Translations under genes and position numbers: made by a program | The notes under the pieces: generated by a model | Database searches by the model: none | Seen by the model: only the letters and a program-made list of their open reading frames with translations | Told to the model about the DNA's origin: nothing | From: Pseudooceanicola marinus | Lineage (GTDB): Bacteria; Pseudomonadota; Alphaproteobacteria; Rhodobacterales; Rhodobacteraceae | NCBI RefSeq assembly: GCF_002786295.1 | Contig: NZ_PGTC01000010.1 | Span: 434,001-498,000, forward strand | Direction: 5' to 3' | Length of the DNA stretch: 64,000 nucleotides | Shown here: positions 45,757 through 53,846 of the stretch, one piece after another | How positions within the stretch are numbered: position 1 is the stretch's first letter | Layout of the letters: every line of letters starts with the position of its first letter

Positions 45757-47193
45757 ATGATGGAACAGGTCAAGGCGCCCCGGCGTCGCGGAATCTTCGC
45801 CGGGCTGCGGCACTCGGCACGGGCGCTCCTGTCTGGGGCGGCCTGCGCCGCAGCTCTGGTGGCGCTTCCGGGCGCCGCCAGTTCGGAAACGCTGGGTCAG
45901 GCCCTGGCGGATGCCTATCGCAATTCGGGCCTGCTGGAGCAGAACCGTCTGCTGTTGAAGGCCACCGACGAAGATGCGGCCGGCGCCCTGGCGGCGCTGC
46001 GCCCGGTGCTGGCCTGGAGCGCGAACGCCTCCAGCGACTACAACGATGCCACCGGCGTGACCACCAACGGTCTCGGGGCCGGCCTTTCGGTCAGCTATAC
46101 CCTGTTCGATTTCGGCAAGGGGCAGCTGGGTCTCGATATTGCCAAGGAAACCGTTCTGGTGACCCGGCAGCAGCTGCTGGCCATCGAACAGCAGGTGCTT
46201 CTGCGGGCCGTGACCGCCTACATGGAGGTGCGCCGCGCCCTGCAGACGGTGCAGCTTCGCCGTGCCAACGTCCGCCTTCTGAGCGAGGAAATGCGGGCCG
46301 CCAAGGACCGCTTCGAGGTGGGTGAGGTCACCCGCACCGACGTGTCCCAGGCCGAGGCTGCGCTGGCCGGCGCCCGCTCCGGTCTGACCGCTGCCCAAGG
46401 CGCGCTGATCCAGGCCCAGCTGGAGTACGAGGCGGCCGTGGGGCACAAGCCCGGCGATCTGGCGCCGCCCGCCCGCCTGGGCCGGGTGCCCGGCCAGGTG
46501 TCAGAGGCCGTCAACATCGGCCTGCAGACCCATCCCAGCATGAATGCCGCCCGCCGCCAGGTGACGGTGGCGGAGCTGCGCATGCGGCAGGCCGACCTTC
46601 AGGTGGCGCCCGACATCGACCTGTCGGCCAGCGTGTCGATCTCGCGTAACGTGGACAATGATTTCACCACCAACAACCGTTCCATCGGCCTCGGCGCCTC
46701 CGGCCCGATCTACAGCGGGGGCGCCATCGCATCGGCCCGTCGCCAAGCTGTCCTGAACCGGGACGCGCAGCTGGCCAACCTGCGTGTGGTCAGCACCGAC
46801 GTGACCCAGAACGTCGGCAATGCCTTCTCAGGCGTTCAAATCGCCCGTGCGGCCTCGGTCGCCGGCGAGGAACAGGTGCGCGCCGCCGAAGTGGCCTTCG
46901 AGGGCGTTCGCGAAGAGGCCAACCTCGGGTCCCGCACGACGCTTGACGTGCTGACCCAGGAACAGGCGCTGCTGGATGCCCGTGTCGACTACCTTTCTTC
47001 ACAGGTCGACGAGGTGCTGTCGCGCTACTCGCTGCTGTCCACCATGGGCCTGCTGACGGCCGAGAACCTCGGCCTGAACGTCGAGATCTACGACCCGGCG
47101 GCCTACTACAACATGGTCAAGGATGCGCCCGCGGGCATCTCCGCTCAGGGGCGGAAGCTCGACTCCGTTCTGCGTCGCATCGGGAAAGAGTAA
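45757..47193 (+). CDS. tolC: TolC family outer membrane efflux protein
   Basis: A 478-residue TolC-type channel that lets type I secretion or RND efflux systems cross the outer membrane. The signal peptide covers about residues 18-43 (ending ASS). The two repeat halves each carry barrel and coiled-coil helices; the first half shows EMRAAKDRFEVGEVTRTDVS, the second VRAAEVAFEGVREEANLGSR. Both contain the (F/V)GE(V/L/A).TR.DV and (E)GSRTTLDVL(T) repeats typical of TolC. It follows the PIMT-like gene and precedes a PopZ-like gene. No dedicated ABC/HlyD partner is near, so it likely serves several systems. Confidence 0.95.
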   Translation: MMEQVKAPRRRGIFAGLRHSARALLSGAACAAALVALPGAASSETLGQALADAYRNSGLLEQNRLLLKATDEDAAGALAALRPVLAWSANASSDYNDATGVTTNGLGAGLSVSYTLFDFGKGQLGLDIAKETVLVTRQQLLAIEQQVLLRAVTAYMEVRRALQTVQLRRANVRLLSEEMRAAKDRFEVGEVTRTDVSQAEAALAGARSGLTAAQGALIQAQLEYEAAVGHKPGDLAPPARLGRVPGQVSEAVNIGLQTHPSMNAARRQVTVAELRMRQADLQVAPDIDLSASVSISRNVDNDFTTNNRSIGLGASGPIYSGGAIASARRQAVLNRDAQLANLRVVSTDVTQNVGNAFSGVQIARAASVAGEEQVRAAEVAFEGVREEANLGSRTTLDVLTQEQALLDARVDYLSSQVDEVLSRYSLLSTMGLLTAENLGLNVEIYDPAAYYNMVKDAPAGISAQGRKLDSVLRRIGKE

Positions 47194-47266
47194 AACTCTG
47201 CTCATCCATTGTGAAAAACCCTTGCCCGGGCTAGACTTCGGGCTTGGGGATTAACGGTTAGAGCAG

Positions 47267-48595
47267 ATGAACGACCCTGTCAGCAACGTCCAGATCGAGG
47301 ATGTCCTGGCTTCCATCCGGAAGCTGGTATCGGAAGAAGTGCGCGCCCAGACGCAGCCGGAGGAGGCCCGCAAGGGGCCCACGGCCTTCGGGCGCAAGGG
47401 CGAGGCGTCCCGGGAAGAGGAAGCCCCCGCCGCGGCCGAGAAGCTGATTCTTGCACCGCACCTGCGTGTTGCCGATCCGGATCCGGCCAGCGATCCCGAG
47501 AGGGACGCAGAGTCCGCGATCGGCGCCGACCGTGATGCCGATGGCGATGATCTGAGCGACAGTTTTGCCGATGCCGGCCTGTCCTTCGGGCGGGAAGACC
47601 ACCCCGACCTCTTTGCCGAGGACGAGATCGAGGAGGCGCCTTTTGCCGAGATCTCGGATGAGGCCGCCCTGCGCGGCTTCGACGATGCGCCGGTGGCCTT
47701 CGACGGCAGCAGCTGGATGCCCGCCGAGACCGGGGCACAGCGGGACGATGAGCTGGCTGGGGACGCGGCGGACGCCCGCGCCCTGCGCGCGCGGCCTGAA
47801 GATGACGCGTCCGAAGATGACGCTTTTGCGGGCGCGGCGGAAGACGACGGCGAAGAGTTCGATTTTGAAGAGATGCTCGCCTCGCTGAACGCCGATCATG
47901 CCCGGTCCACCGATTTCTCCGATTTCGGCGATGGTGCCGCAGAGGCGCTGGCCGCCGCTCCTCACGTCGATACCACGCCCGCCGATGACTTGGCCGATAC
48001 TCCCGCCGAGGACGATGCCGCGGAGGATGCGCGGTTCGACGATCTGGATGCGGTTCTCAGCCACCTTGATTTCGATGCCGACCCGGCGCCGCGCCACGAC
48101 CGGTCCGAACTGCGGGACGACATCGAGGACGCGGAACTTGTCGAAGGGCAGGGCGACAACGTCCGCAGCTTCGAGTCGCTGTTCCGCCGCAACGAGACCG
48201 TCACGCCGAAGTCGGAGCCGGAGCCGGCTGAGGCCGAAGAGGCGCCCGAAGGATACCGTTTCGTCGCGCCGGATGCGGATGATCCGACACAGGACGTAGA
48301 TTTCCTGGATGACAACAGTACGGGGACCCAGCCCGAGGCGGACTTCGACGCGATGCCGGAGCATGACGCCCTTGTCGGGCGTGCAGCGCACTCCCGGTCC
48401 GAGCCGGCGGATCCCTATCAGGACGACGCGGAAGACGGCGACGTCACCGTGGACGAGGAGGCCCTGCGCGAGCTCGTGTCCGATATCCTGCGACAGGAGC
48501 TTCAGGGCGCCTTGGGCGAGCGGATCACTCGCAACGTGCGCAAGCTGGTGCGCCGTGAGATCCAGCGCGCGCTGCAGAGCAAGGATTACATCTGA
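47267..48595 (+). CDS. PopZ/DUF2497-like acidic protein
   Basis: A 442-residue protein with a conserved N-terminal helix (VQIEDVLASIRKLVSEEV, 8-25) that closely resembles the N terminus of PopZ, the alphaproteobacterial cell-pole scaffold. Residues about 60-395 are highly acidic and rich in Asp, Glu, Ala and Pro, probably disordered. The last 45 residues form a charged helical domain (EALRELVSDILRQELQGALG then basic RKLVRREIQRALQ). The tripartite layout equals PopZ, but the linker is about three times longer and the C-terminal helix is basic. It lies 73 bp beyond tolC and precedes the convergent cobQ. Role as a polar organiser is an inference. Confidence 0.7.
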   Translation: MNDPVSNVQIEDVLASIRKLVSEEVRAQTQPEEARKGPTAFGRKGEASREEEAPAAAEKLILAPHLRVADPDPASDPERDAESAIGADRDADGDDLSDSFADAGLSFGREDHPDLFAEDEIEEAPFAEISDEAALRGFDDAPVAFDGSSWMPAETGAQRDDELAGDAADARALRARPEDDASEDDAFAGAAEDDGEEFDFEEMLASLNADHARSTDFSDFGDGAAEALAAAPHVDTTPADDLADTPAEDDAAEDARFDDLDAVLSHLDFDADPAPRHDRSELRDDIEDAELVEGQGDNVRSFESLFRRNETVTPKSEPEPAEAEEAPEGYRFVAPDADDPTQDVDFLDDNSTGTQPEADFDAMPEHDALVGRAAHSRSEPADPYQDDAEDGDVTVDEEALRELVSDILRQELQGALGERITRNVRKLVRREIQRALQSKDYI

Positions 48596-48666
48596 GGCCG
48601 GGTGAGACGAGGCGCGGGTCGCAGGGCCCGTCCTTGGGGCGCCGCTGTGGCGCCCCTGTGGCCTGC

Positions 48667-50145
48667 TCAGCCCGCCGGGGGGCTGATCTCTGCTGACATC
48701 GCAAGAAGTTCGTCCAGATCCAGGTGTGCCGCCATGTGGCCCGCCAGCCGGTCCAGCACGCTGTCCACCTCCGTCTCGTAGCGCAGGGCGGAGGCGGGGG
48801 CGCCCAGCTCCGTCAGCAGCGCGGCGCGGAAGCCATCGGCGGCAAAGAGGCCATGCAGGTAACTGCCCCGCACCAACCCGTTCTCCGACATGGCGCCCTC
48901 GGGGCGACCCGCGATTTCCAGCCAGGGTCGGTCCGTGTCGGGGCCAGTGGTTTCGCCCAGATGGATTTCATAACCTTCGACCGGGCTGCCGCTGGCCGGA
49001 TGCGTTCCCTGGCGCAGGTGCAGCTGTTTCTCTGGTTGCAGCACGGTGTCGATCTGCAGGTGCCCCAGGCCTTCCGTGACGCCCGGAGGGCCTTCGAGGC
49101 CCCCGGGGTCCGACAGCGTGCGGCCGAGCATCTGAAAGCCGCCACAGAGGCCCATGACATGCCCGCCGCGCCGCAGGTGCGCCGCCAGGTCGATATCCCA
49201 GCCTTCGGCCCGGAAGGCGGCCAGGTCTGCGCGGGTGCTTTTTGAGCCGGGCAGCAGGATCAGCGCCGCATCGGCGGGCAGGGGGCGGCCGGGCGGCACC
49301 AGGTCCAGCGTGACGCCCGGTTCGGCAGCCAGCGGGTCCAGGTCGTCGAAATTGGCGATCCGGGGCAGGCGGGGCACGGCGATCTTCACTGCGCCGGCAG
49401 CGGGGGTGCTCGCCGGGCGGTCCAGATCCATCAGGTCCTCGGCCGGCAGGCGCCAGGCCTCGGCGAACCAGGGCAGCACTCCTAGGCCGGGCCAGCCGGT
49501 GCGCGCCGCGATGGCGGCGTAGCCCTCGTCGAAGAGGCGTGGATCGCCGCGGAACTTGTTGATAAGGAAGCCGCGGATCATGGCCCGGTCTTCGGCGTCC
49601 AGCACCTCGGCCGTGCCGACCAGCTGGGCAATGACACCGCCCCGGTCGATATCGCCCGCCAGCACCACTGGCACGCCTGCCGCCCGAGCAAATCCCATGT
49701 TGGCGATGTCGCGGGCCCGCAGGTTGATCTCTGCGGGGCTGCCGGCGCCTTCGACCAGAACCAGGTCGGCGTCACGGGCCAGGCGGTGGAAGCTGTCCAG
49801 CACCCGGTCCATCAGCCCCGCGCGCAGGGCGGGGTAGTCGGCGGCGGCGCTGCTGGTCAGGCGCCGGCCCTGGACGATGACCTGGGCGCCGGTCTCGCTT
49901 TCGGGCTTCAGCAGGACGGGGTTCATGTGGACCGAGGAGGGCAGGCCACAGGCCCGGGCCTGCAGGGCCTGGGCGCGGCCGATCTCGCCGCCGTCGGCGG
50001 TCACGGCGGCATTGTTCGACATGTTCTGCGGCTTGAAAGGAGCCACGCGCAGGCCGCGCCGGGTCAAGGCTCGGCCAAGCCCGGCCACCAGCAGCGACTT
50101 GCCCACGTTGGAGCCGGTCCCCTGGATCATGATCGCGCGGGCCAT
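48667..50145 (-). CDS. cobQ: Cobyric acid synthase
   Basis: Amidates cobyrinic acid a,c-diamide at positions b, d, e and g to cobyric acid in vitamin B12 biosynthesis. The 492-residue protein has the P-loop GTGSNVGKS (9-17), followed by [20 protein letters not shown]. The C-terminal glutamine amidotransferase domain has [10 protein letters not shown] (catalytic Cys) and GSYLHGLF (catalytic His). The ATG at 50145 has GGGAGG upstream; the ATG at 50175 would add 10 atypical residues. It is isolated from other cob genes in this window, with no cobalamin riboswitch visible upstream. Confidence 0.95.
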   Translation of the reverse strand: MARAIMIQGTGSNVGKSLLVAGLGRALTRRGLRVAPFKPQNMSNNAAVTADGGEIGRAQALQARACGLPSSVHMNPVLLKPESETGAQVIVQGRRLTSSAAADYPALRAGLMDRVLDSFHRLARDADLVLVEGAGSPAEINLRARDIANMGFARAAGVPVVLAGDIDRGGVIAQLVGTAEVLDAEDRAMIRGFLINKFRGDPRLFDEGYAAIAARTGWPGLGVLPWFAEAWRLPAEDLMDLDRPASTPAAGAVKIAVPRLPRIANFDDLDPLAAEPGVTLDLVPPGRPLPADAALILLPGSKSTRADLAAFRAEGWDIDLAAHLRRGGHVMGLCGGFQMLGRTLSDPGGLEGPPGVTEGLGHLQIDTVLQPEKQLHLRQGTHPASGSPVEGYEIHLGETTGPDTDRPWLEIAGRPEGAMSENGLVRGSYLHGLFAADGFRAALLTELGAPASALRYETEVDSVLDRLAGHMAAHLDLDELLAMSAEISPPAG

Positions 50146-50181
50146 GGTGCCTTCCTCCCTTAGACCTGTTCTCACAAAAGG

Positions 50182-50210
50182 AAAACGCGCCCCTTTCGGA
50201 GCGCGTTTTT
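50182..50210. terminator. Intrinsic terminator between the small conserved gene and cobQ
   Basis: AAAACGCGC (50182-50190) pairs with GCGCGTTTT (50201-50209) around a short inner stem. Read on the minus strand the stem is followed by CCTTTTG, so it ends the 50248-50568 transcript before cobQ; it also works as a plus-strand stem with TTTTT. Confidence 0.85.
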
Positions 50211-50247
50211 CATGGCGAAACCGGCTGGGCTGGTTCCGTCAATGGGC

Positions 50248-50568
50248 TCAGGCCGCCTCGGCCTGTTCCGCTGCGTGGCGACGCTCGCTCTCTTCGCGCG
50301 AGAGGGCGACGGAGGTCCGGACACCTTTGGAAACGAACTCCATCAGGCCAACGACCACGCGTTCGTTCGGGTCGATGCCGGCACAGGACAGAACTTCGCG
50401 GCCGTCACGAGACCGGGCCCAGCGGGCGATCTGTTCCGGGCCGTTGCCGTATTTCTTGTCGTCTGCAATGGCGTCATCGAGGGCCGCCAGTACGACAGCG
50501 GCAAACAGTTTGCGTGCGCGGTTGCCCTGTTCGTTATTGAAGGCGGTGCCGTCAACGAAATCTTTCAT
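50248..50568 (-). CDS. Small conserved protein, DUF6280-like
   Basis: A 106-residue protein that looks like the short, strongly conserved alphaproteobacterial family annotated DUF6280 (I match it from memory of the pattern, so treat the family name with care). Residues 1-75 form a compact helical region (NRARKLFAAVVLAALDDAIA, then ARSRDGREVLSCAGIDPNER), and the tail is a charged helix (EESERRHAAEQAEAA). There is no signal peptide or known motif. AAGGA lies before the ATG. It has its own terminator and is divergent from efp across a 219-bp gap. The function is unknown. Confidence 0.75.
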   Translation of the reverse strand: MKDFVDGTAFNNEQGNRARKLFAAVVLAALDDAIADDKKYGNGPEQIARWARSRDGREVLSCAGIDPNERVVVGLMEFVSKGVRTSVALSREESERRHAAEQAEAA

Positions 50569-50722
50569 GATCCGTCCTTGCTTATTGCTCTTGTGTTTCG
50601 GGCGTGCCGCCCCTTATGACCAAAAAGAACCGATTCGGATAGCGCAATCACGCATCCCTGCGTTGCGCTCACCGCATGGCTCATTGGGCCACACCCAAGC
50701 GTGACACCCCCGTGGCGATGAC

Positions 50723-50751
50723 TTGTCACGGGGCTGAAGGCCATATATAGG
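50723..50751 (+). promoter_or_regulatory. Sigma-70-type promoter of efp
   Basis: TTGTCA (50723-50728) and TATAGG (50746-50751) are separated by 17 bp, overlapping TATATA at 50744-50749. They lie 37 bp before the efp start. Confidence 0.65.
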
Positions 50752-50787
50752 CTGGCCCGGAAACGGATCAACACGCAGGCTTCCCGA

Positions 50788-51351
50788 ATGCCCAAGATCA
50801 ACGGAAACGAAATTCGTCCCGGCAACGTGCTGGAACACAACGGTGGCCTCTGGGCGGCCGTCAAGGTGGACCACGTCAAGCCCGGCAAGGGCGGCGCCTT
50901 CGCCCAGGTCGAGATGAAGAACCTGCGCAACGGCTCCAAGCTGAACGAGCGTTTCCGCAGCGCCGACAAGGTCGAGCGTGTGCGGCTGGAACAGAAGGAC
51001 ATGCAGTTCCTGTTCGAGAGCGACGGGATGCTGAACTTCATGGATACCGAAACCTTCGACCAGGTCGAGGTTTCCGCTGATTTGCTTGGCGATCGTCGGC
51101 CCTTCCTTCAGGATGGCATGACCATCGTGGTGGAATTCTACGACTCCGAGGCGCTGAACGCCACGGTGCCGCAGAAGGTGACCTGCAAGATCGTCGAGAC
51201 TGAGCCGGTGGTGAAGGGGCAGACGGCGGCGAACTCGTTCAAACCGGCGATCCTCGACAACGGCGTCAAGGTCATGGTGCCCCCCTTCGTGGGCCAGGAC
51301 GAGGACATCGTGGTCAACACCGAGACCATGGAATACGCCGAACGCGCCTGA
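50788..51351 (+). CDS. efp: Elongation factor P
   Basis: EF-P relieves ribosome stalling at polyproline motifs. The 187-residue length and the three beta-barrel (KOW-like plus two OB) layout are standard. The tip lysine is Lys34 in VKPGKGGAF, the site beta-lysylated by EpmA in enterobacteria. Other landmarks are [20 protein letters not shown], and near the C terminus [21 protein letters not shown] clear promoter and an independent terminator frame it as a single-gene unit, consistent with its housekeeping role. No epmA or epmB homologue is visible in this window. Confidence 0.98.
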   Translation: MPKINGNEIRPGNVLEHNGGLWAAVKVDHVKPGKGGAFAQVEMKNLRNGSKLNERFRSADKVERVRLEQKDMQFLFESDGMLNFMDTETFDQVEVSADLLGDRRPFLQDGMTIVVEFYDSEALNATVPQKVTCKIVETEPVVKGQTAANSFKPAILDNGVKVMVPPFVGQDEDIVVNTETMEYAERA

Positions 51352-51385
51352 GCGTCCCCGCCGCGGCGGAATCGGATCGAAACGG

Positions 51386-51410
51386 AGGCCGCGCATTGCG
51401 CGGCCTTTCG
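51386..51410 (+). terminator. Intrinsic terminator of efp
   Basis: A 9-bp perfect stem AGGCCGCGC / GCGCGGCCT (51386-51394 with 51398-51406) with a 3-base loop is followed by TTCG, 35 bp beyond the efp stop. The U tract is weak. Confidence 0.7.
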
Positions 51411-51723
51411 CGTTCTCAGGGGGGATCGGGCTGGCGTTGCCGGCTCCGAAAAGCTGTATCTTCCCAGTGCATATGAAGCCGCTGCATGGCTGCGGCGACC
51501 CGTCGTGGCTCTGGCCACTTGGTGAAATTTCCGCAATTATGGACCGCTTCCGGCCGGATCTTCCCTCGGCGCGACCGCGGTTGCCAGCTTTGTGCGTTGT
51601 GACCAGCGGGCCGGCAGATGAAGCTATAGGCGTGTTTGCCTAAAAGTTGTGCGACTGTATGTGGCGGCGCTGCAACTCGGCCCTGGGGCCTGTTGGCCCG
51701 GCGGCGGACCCGTCGGGCGCGGC
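51411..51723. other. Gene-free interval between efp and the fructosamine-kinase-like gene
   Basis: About 310 bp between two convergent genes, noticeably less GC-rich than its surroundings. I see two small stems, GCCGC...GCGGC near 51480-51500 and TAGGC-GTGTTT-GCCTA at 51627-51642, the latter followed by AAAA on the plus strand. No ORF has a plausible start. It could hold a small RNA, but nothing recognisable. Confidence 0.5.
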
Positions 51724-52557
51724 TCAGAGCCGGTCCAACAGGTCCTCGACCAGCGTGCGGTAGCTGGGCCCGAAGAGGCGCAGGTGCACCAGTGCGGGCC
51801 AGAGCTGATAGATCACGCGGCGCGTGCCCCAGCCTGGCGGCAGGGAGCCGTAGTTGGCGGTGAACCCCGGACCCGGCTGTCCGAAGAGATGCAGCATCGC
51901 CAGGTCGACCTCCGCGTCGCCGCGGGCGCAGGCGGGGTCGATCAGGTGGACATTGCCCGACGGGCCGAACAGCAGGTTGCCGGCCCAGAGATCGCCATGC
52001 AGCAGCGAGGGGCGCGGGGCGGCGGGCAGCATGTCGGGCAGGCGCTGCGCCAGGGCTTCGATCCGCCGTGCGAGCGGCATGGGCAGGGTCTCTATCCCCT
52101 GCAGCAGCCGCGCCTCGGCCCAGAAGCGGGGCCAGTCGGTTGCCGTCCCCGGCGCCTCGCCGGGCAGGCCGCAGGGAATGGGGACCGGGCCGAAGGCATA
52201 GTCCTCGGGCCATCCATAGCCCGCGCCCTCGGGGGGCGGCGCATCGTGCATGGCGCGCAGGCGCCGCCCGAGACGGCCCCAGGCCCCGGGCAGGGCATGG
52301 CTTTCGGGCAGGTGTTCGAGGATCAGCATCAATGGCCGCACCTCCAACACCTTGGGCACGGGGGCCCCCGTCCGCGCCATCGCCTCCAGCATGCCGGCCT
52401 CGGCGCGGGCATGGCTGCCCAGCTTGGCCACCCGGTGGCTGCCGTCCGCCAGCGTCAGCAGGCGCACTTCCGACAGGTCGCCGCCCTGCAACTGGCGCAT
52501 CCCGGTGACGGGCTGGCCCACCAGGTCGGCCAGCAGGGCGGAGGACGGATCGCTCAT
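51724..52557 (-). CDS. Fructosamine kinase family protein
   Basis: A 277-residue kinase-fold protein of the fructosamine-3-kinase / aminoglycoside phosphotransferase group. Bacterial members phosphorylate protein-bound or free ribulosamines and related glycation adducts, leading to deglycation. The catalytic loop is LLHGDLWAGNLLF (Asp189 as base), and DPACARGDAEVDLAML, with the metal aspartate, follows; this GDxEVDLAM stretch is the fructosamine-kinase signature. The ATG at 52557 overlaps the ygfZ stop (ATGA), so the two are cotranscribed and translationally linked. The upstream extension of the reading frame lies in ygfZ and is not coding. Confidence 0.9.
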   Translation of the reverse strand: MSDPSSALLADLVGQPVTGMRQLQGGDLSEVRLLTLADGSHRVAKLGSHARAEAGMLEAMARTGAPVPKVLEVRPLMLILEHLPESHALPGAWGRLGRRLRAMHDAPPPEGAGYGWPEDYAFGPVPIPCGLPGEAPGTATDWPRFWAEARLLQGIETLPMPLARRIEALAQRLPDMLPAAPRPSLLHGDLWAGNLLFGPSGNVHLIDPACARGDAEVDLAMLHLFGQPGPGFTANYGSLPPGWGTRRVIYQLWPALVHLRLFGPSYRTLVEDLLDRL

Positions 52558-53309
52558 TCGGGCGCGTCGGGCAGGGCGGTGACCCGGGCGTCGCCGGCGT
52601 GCAGCACGCCCGTGGCACGGTCGAAGCGCAGGTAGGCGATGCCTTCGCCGCCCGCCTGCGTGTAGAGCGTGCCGGCGGCCTTGCCGTCGTCTGTTTCCAG
52701 CGCGGTGCCCGGGGGCACGCTGCCCTCCACGGCGACACGGCGCAGGCCCTTGCGCAGCTCGGTCTTGTGCTTCATCCGCGCGGTCACCTCCTGGCCGACG
52801 AAACAGCCCTTGCGGAAGTCGACCCCGTGCAGCCGCTCGAAGCCGGCCTCCAGGATGAAGGTGTCCGGCGTCAGCTCGATCCCCGTCTCGGGGATGCAAT
52901 GAGCCACGCGGATGGCCGCGAAATCGCTGCCGTCATCGCCCGCCTCGGCCCCGTAGAGCCGCCAGCCAAGCGCCGGGTGACGCGGATCGGGCACGGCGCC
53001 CTCGGGCGCCTCGCCGGTGCCGCGGCAGACCTTCAGATCGGTCTCCTCGATCTGCACGTCGGCGCGCAGCTTGTAGAGGGTGAGCTTCTGCAGCAGGGCA
53101 GGGGCCAGATCGGCCGCCACGTCCAACAGCAGGGCATCGCCCTGGGGGACCAGCAGGAAATCGGCCTGGTACTTGCCCTGGGGCGTCAGCAGGGCGGCGT
53201 AGACCGGCCCCTGGTCGAGGCGCCCCAGGTCATTGGTGACGAGGTTCTGCAGGAAATCGCGTGTATCGCTGCCGGTGAGGCGCAGCACGCGGCGATCTGT
53301 TTCGGACAT
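52554..53309 (-). CDS. ygfZ: YgfZ/GcvT-domain folate-binding protein
   Basis: Tetrahydrofolate-dependent factor for iron-sulfur cluster proteins. The 251-residue sequence starts VLRLTGSDTRDFLQNLVTND, with the GcvT-like fold, and has KGCFVGQEVTARMKH (Lys167, Cys169), the family signature KGC(Y/F)xGQE with the functionally important cysteine. The ATG at 53309 gives the standard N terminus; a longer frame reaches back across the divergent glycosyltransferase and is not coding. It is coupled to the downstream fructosamine-kinase-like gene. The two starts with the divergent gene are only 66 bp apart. Confidence 0.94.
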   Translation of the reverse strand: MSETDRRVLRLTGSDTRDFLQNLVTNDLGRLDQGPVYAALLTPQGKYQADFLLVPQGDALLLDVAADLAPALLQKLTLYKLRADVQIEETDLKVCRGTGEAPEGAVPDPRHPALGWRLYGAEAGDDGSDFAAIRVAHCIPETGIELTPDTFILEAGFERLHGVDFRKGCFVGQEVTARMKHKTELRKGLRRVAVEGSVPPGTALETDDGKAAGTLYTQAGGEGIAYLRFDRATGVLHAGDARVTALPDAPE

Positions 53310-53375
53310 CGGGGACTCCCGGTTTTCGATTTGCTCCCTTATAGCGGGCCGAGGAACTGGCCGACAGGGGGTGAC

Positions 53376-53846
53376 ATGCGCGCAGCGATTTCGGTGATCG
53401 TGACCACGCGAAATGCGGAGCGGCATCTGCCGGATCTGGCCCCGCTGATCTTCGAGGCGGTGCAGGAGGGGATCCTGCGGGAGCTGATCTTCGCCGATGC
53501 GGGGTCGACCGATGCCACCGCCGAGATCGCCGAGGCGATCGGGGCCGAGGTGGTGCCCGGGGATCGCGACACCGCCGCCGCACAGGCGCAGGGCGAGTGG
53601 CTGCTGTTTCTCGATCAATGCGACCGGCCCGAAAGCGGCTGGACCCGGGCCGCGGCGGATCACCTGGGCGCGCGGGCGCCGGCGGTCTTCCGGCAGGGCA
53701 GGATCGGGGATCTGCGGGCGCGGGCCCTCGCACCGGGGCGCAGCCGGGCGCTGATGATCCGCGCCGTGGACTGGCGGGCCGGACGCCTGGGGCGCGCGCA
53801 GGTCTGGCCTGCGCGCAACCGTCCCGTCAGCCGCCGAACAGCCTGA
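53376..53846 (+). CDS. Short GT2-like glycosyltransferase (truncated family member)
   Basis: A 156-residue protein that begins like a family 2 glycosyltransferase: AISVIVTTRNAERHL at the N terminus, ADAGSTDATAEIAEAIGAEV, then GEWLLFLDQCDRPESGW, where the usual DxD appears as DQCD. The C-terminal catalytic and acceptor half of a normal GT2 (about 230-320 residues) is missing. The last part, RALMIRAVDWRAGRLGRAQV, looks like a separate short tail. It may be a naturally short family, since the tail has no stop or frameshift remnant. The end overlaps the convergent ABC exporter by 20 bp. The sugar donor is unknown. Confidence 0.75.
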   Translation: MRAAISVIVTTRNAERHLPDLAPLIFEAVQEGILRELIFADAGSTDATAEIAEAIGAEVVPGDRDTAAAQAQGEWLLFLDQCDRPESGWTRAAADHLGARAPAVFRQGRIGDLRARALAPGRSRALMIRAVDWRAGRLGRAQVWPARNRPVSRRTA

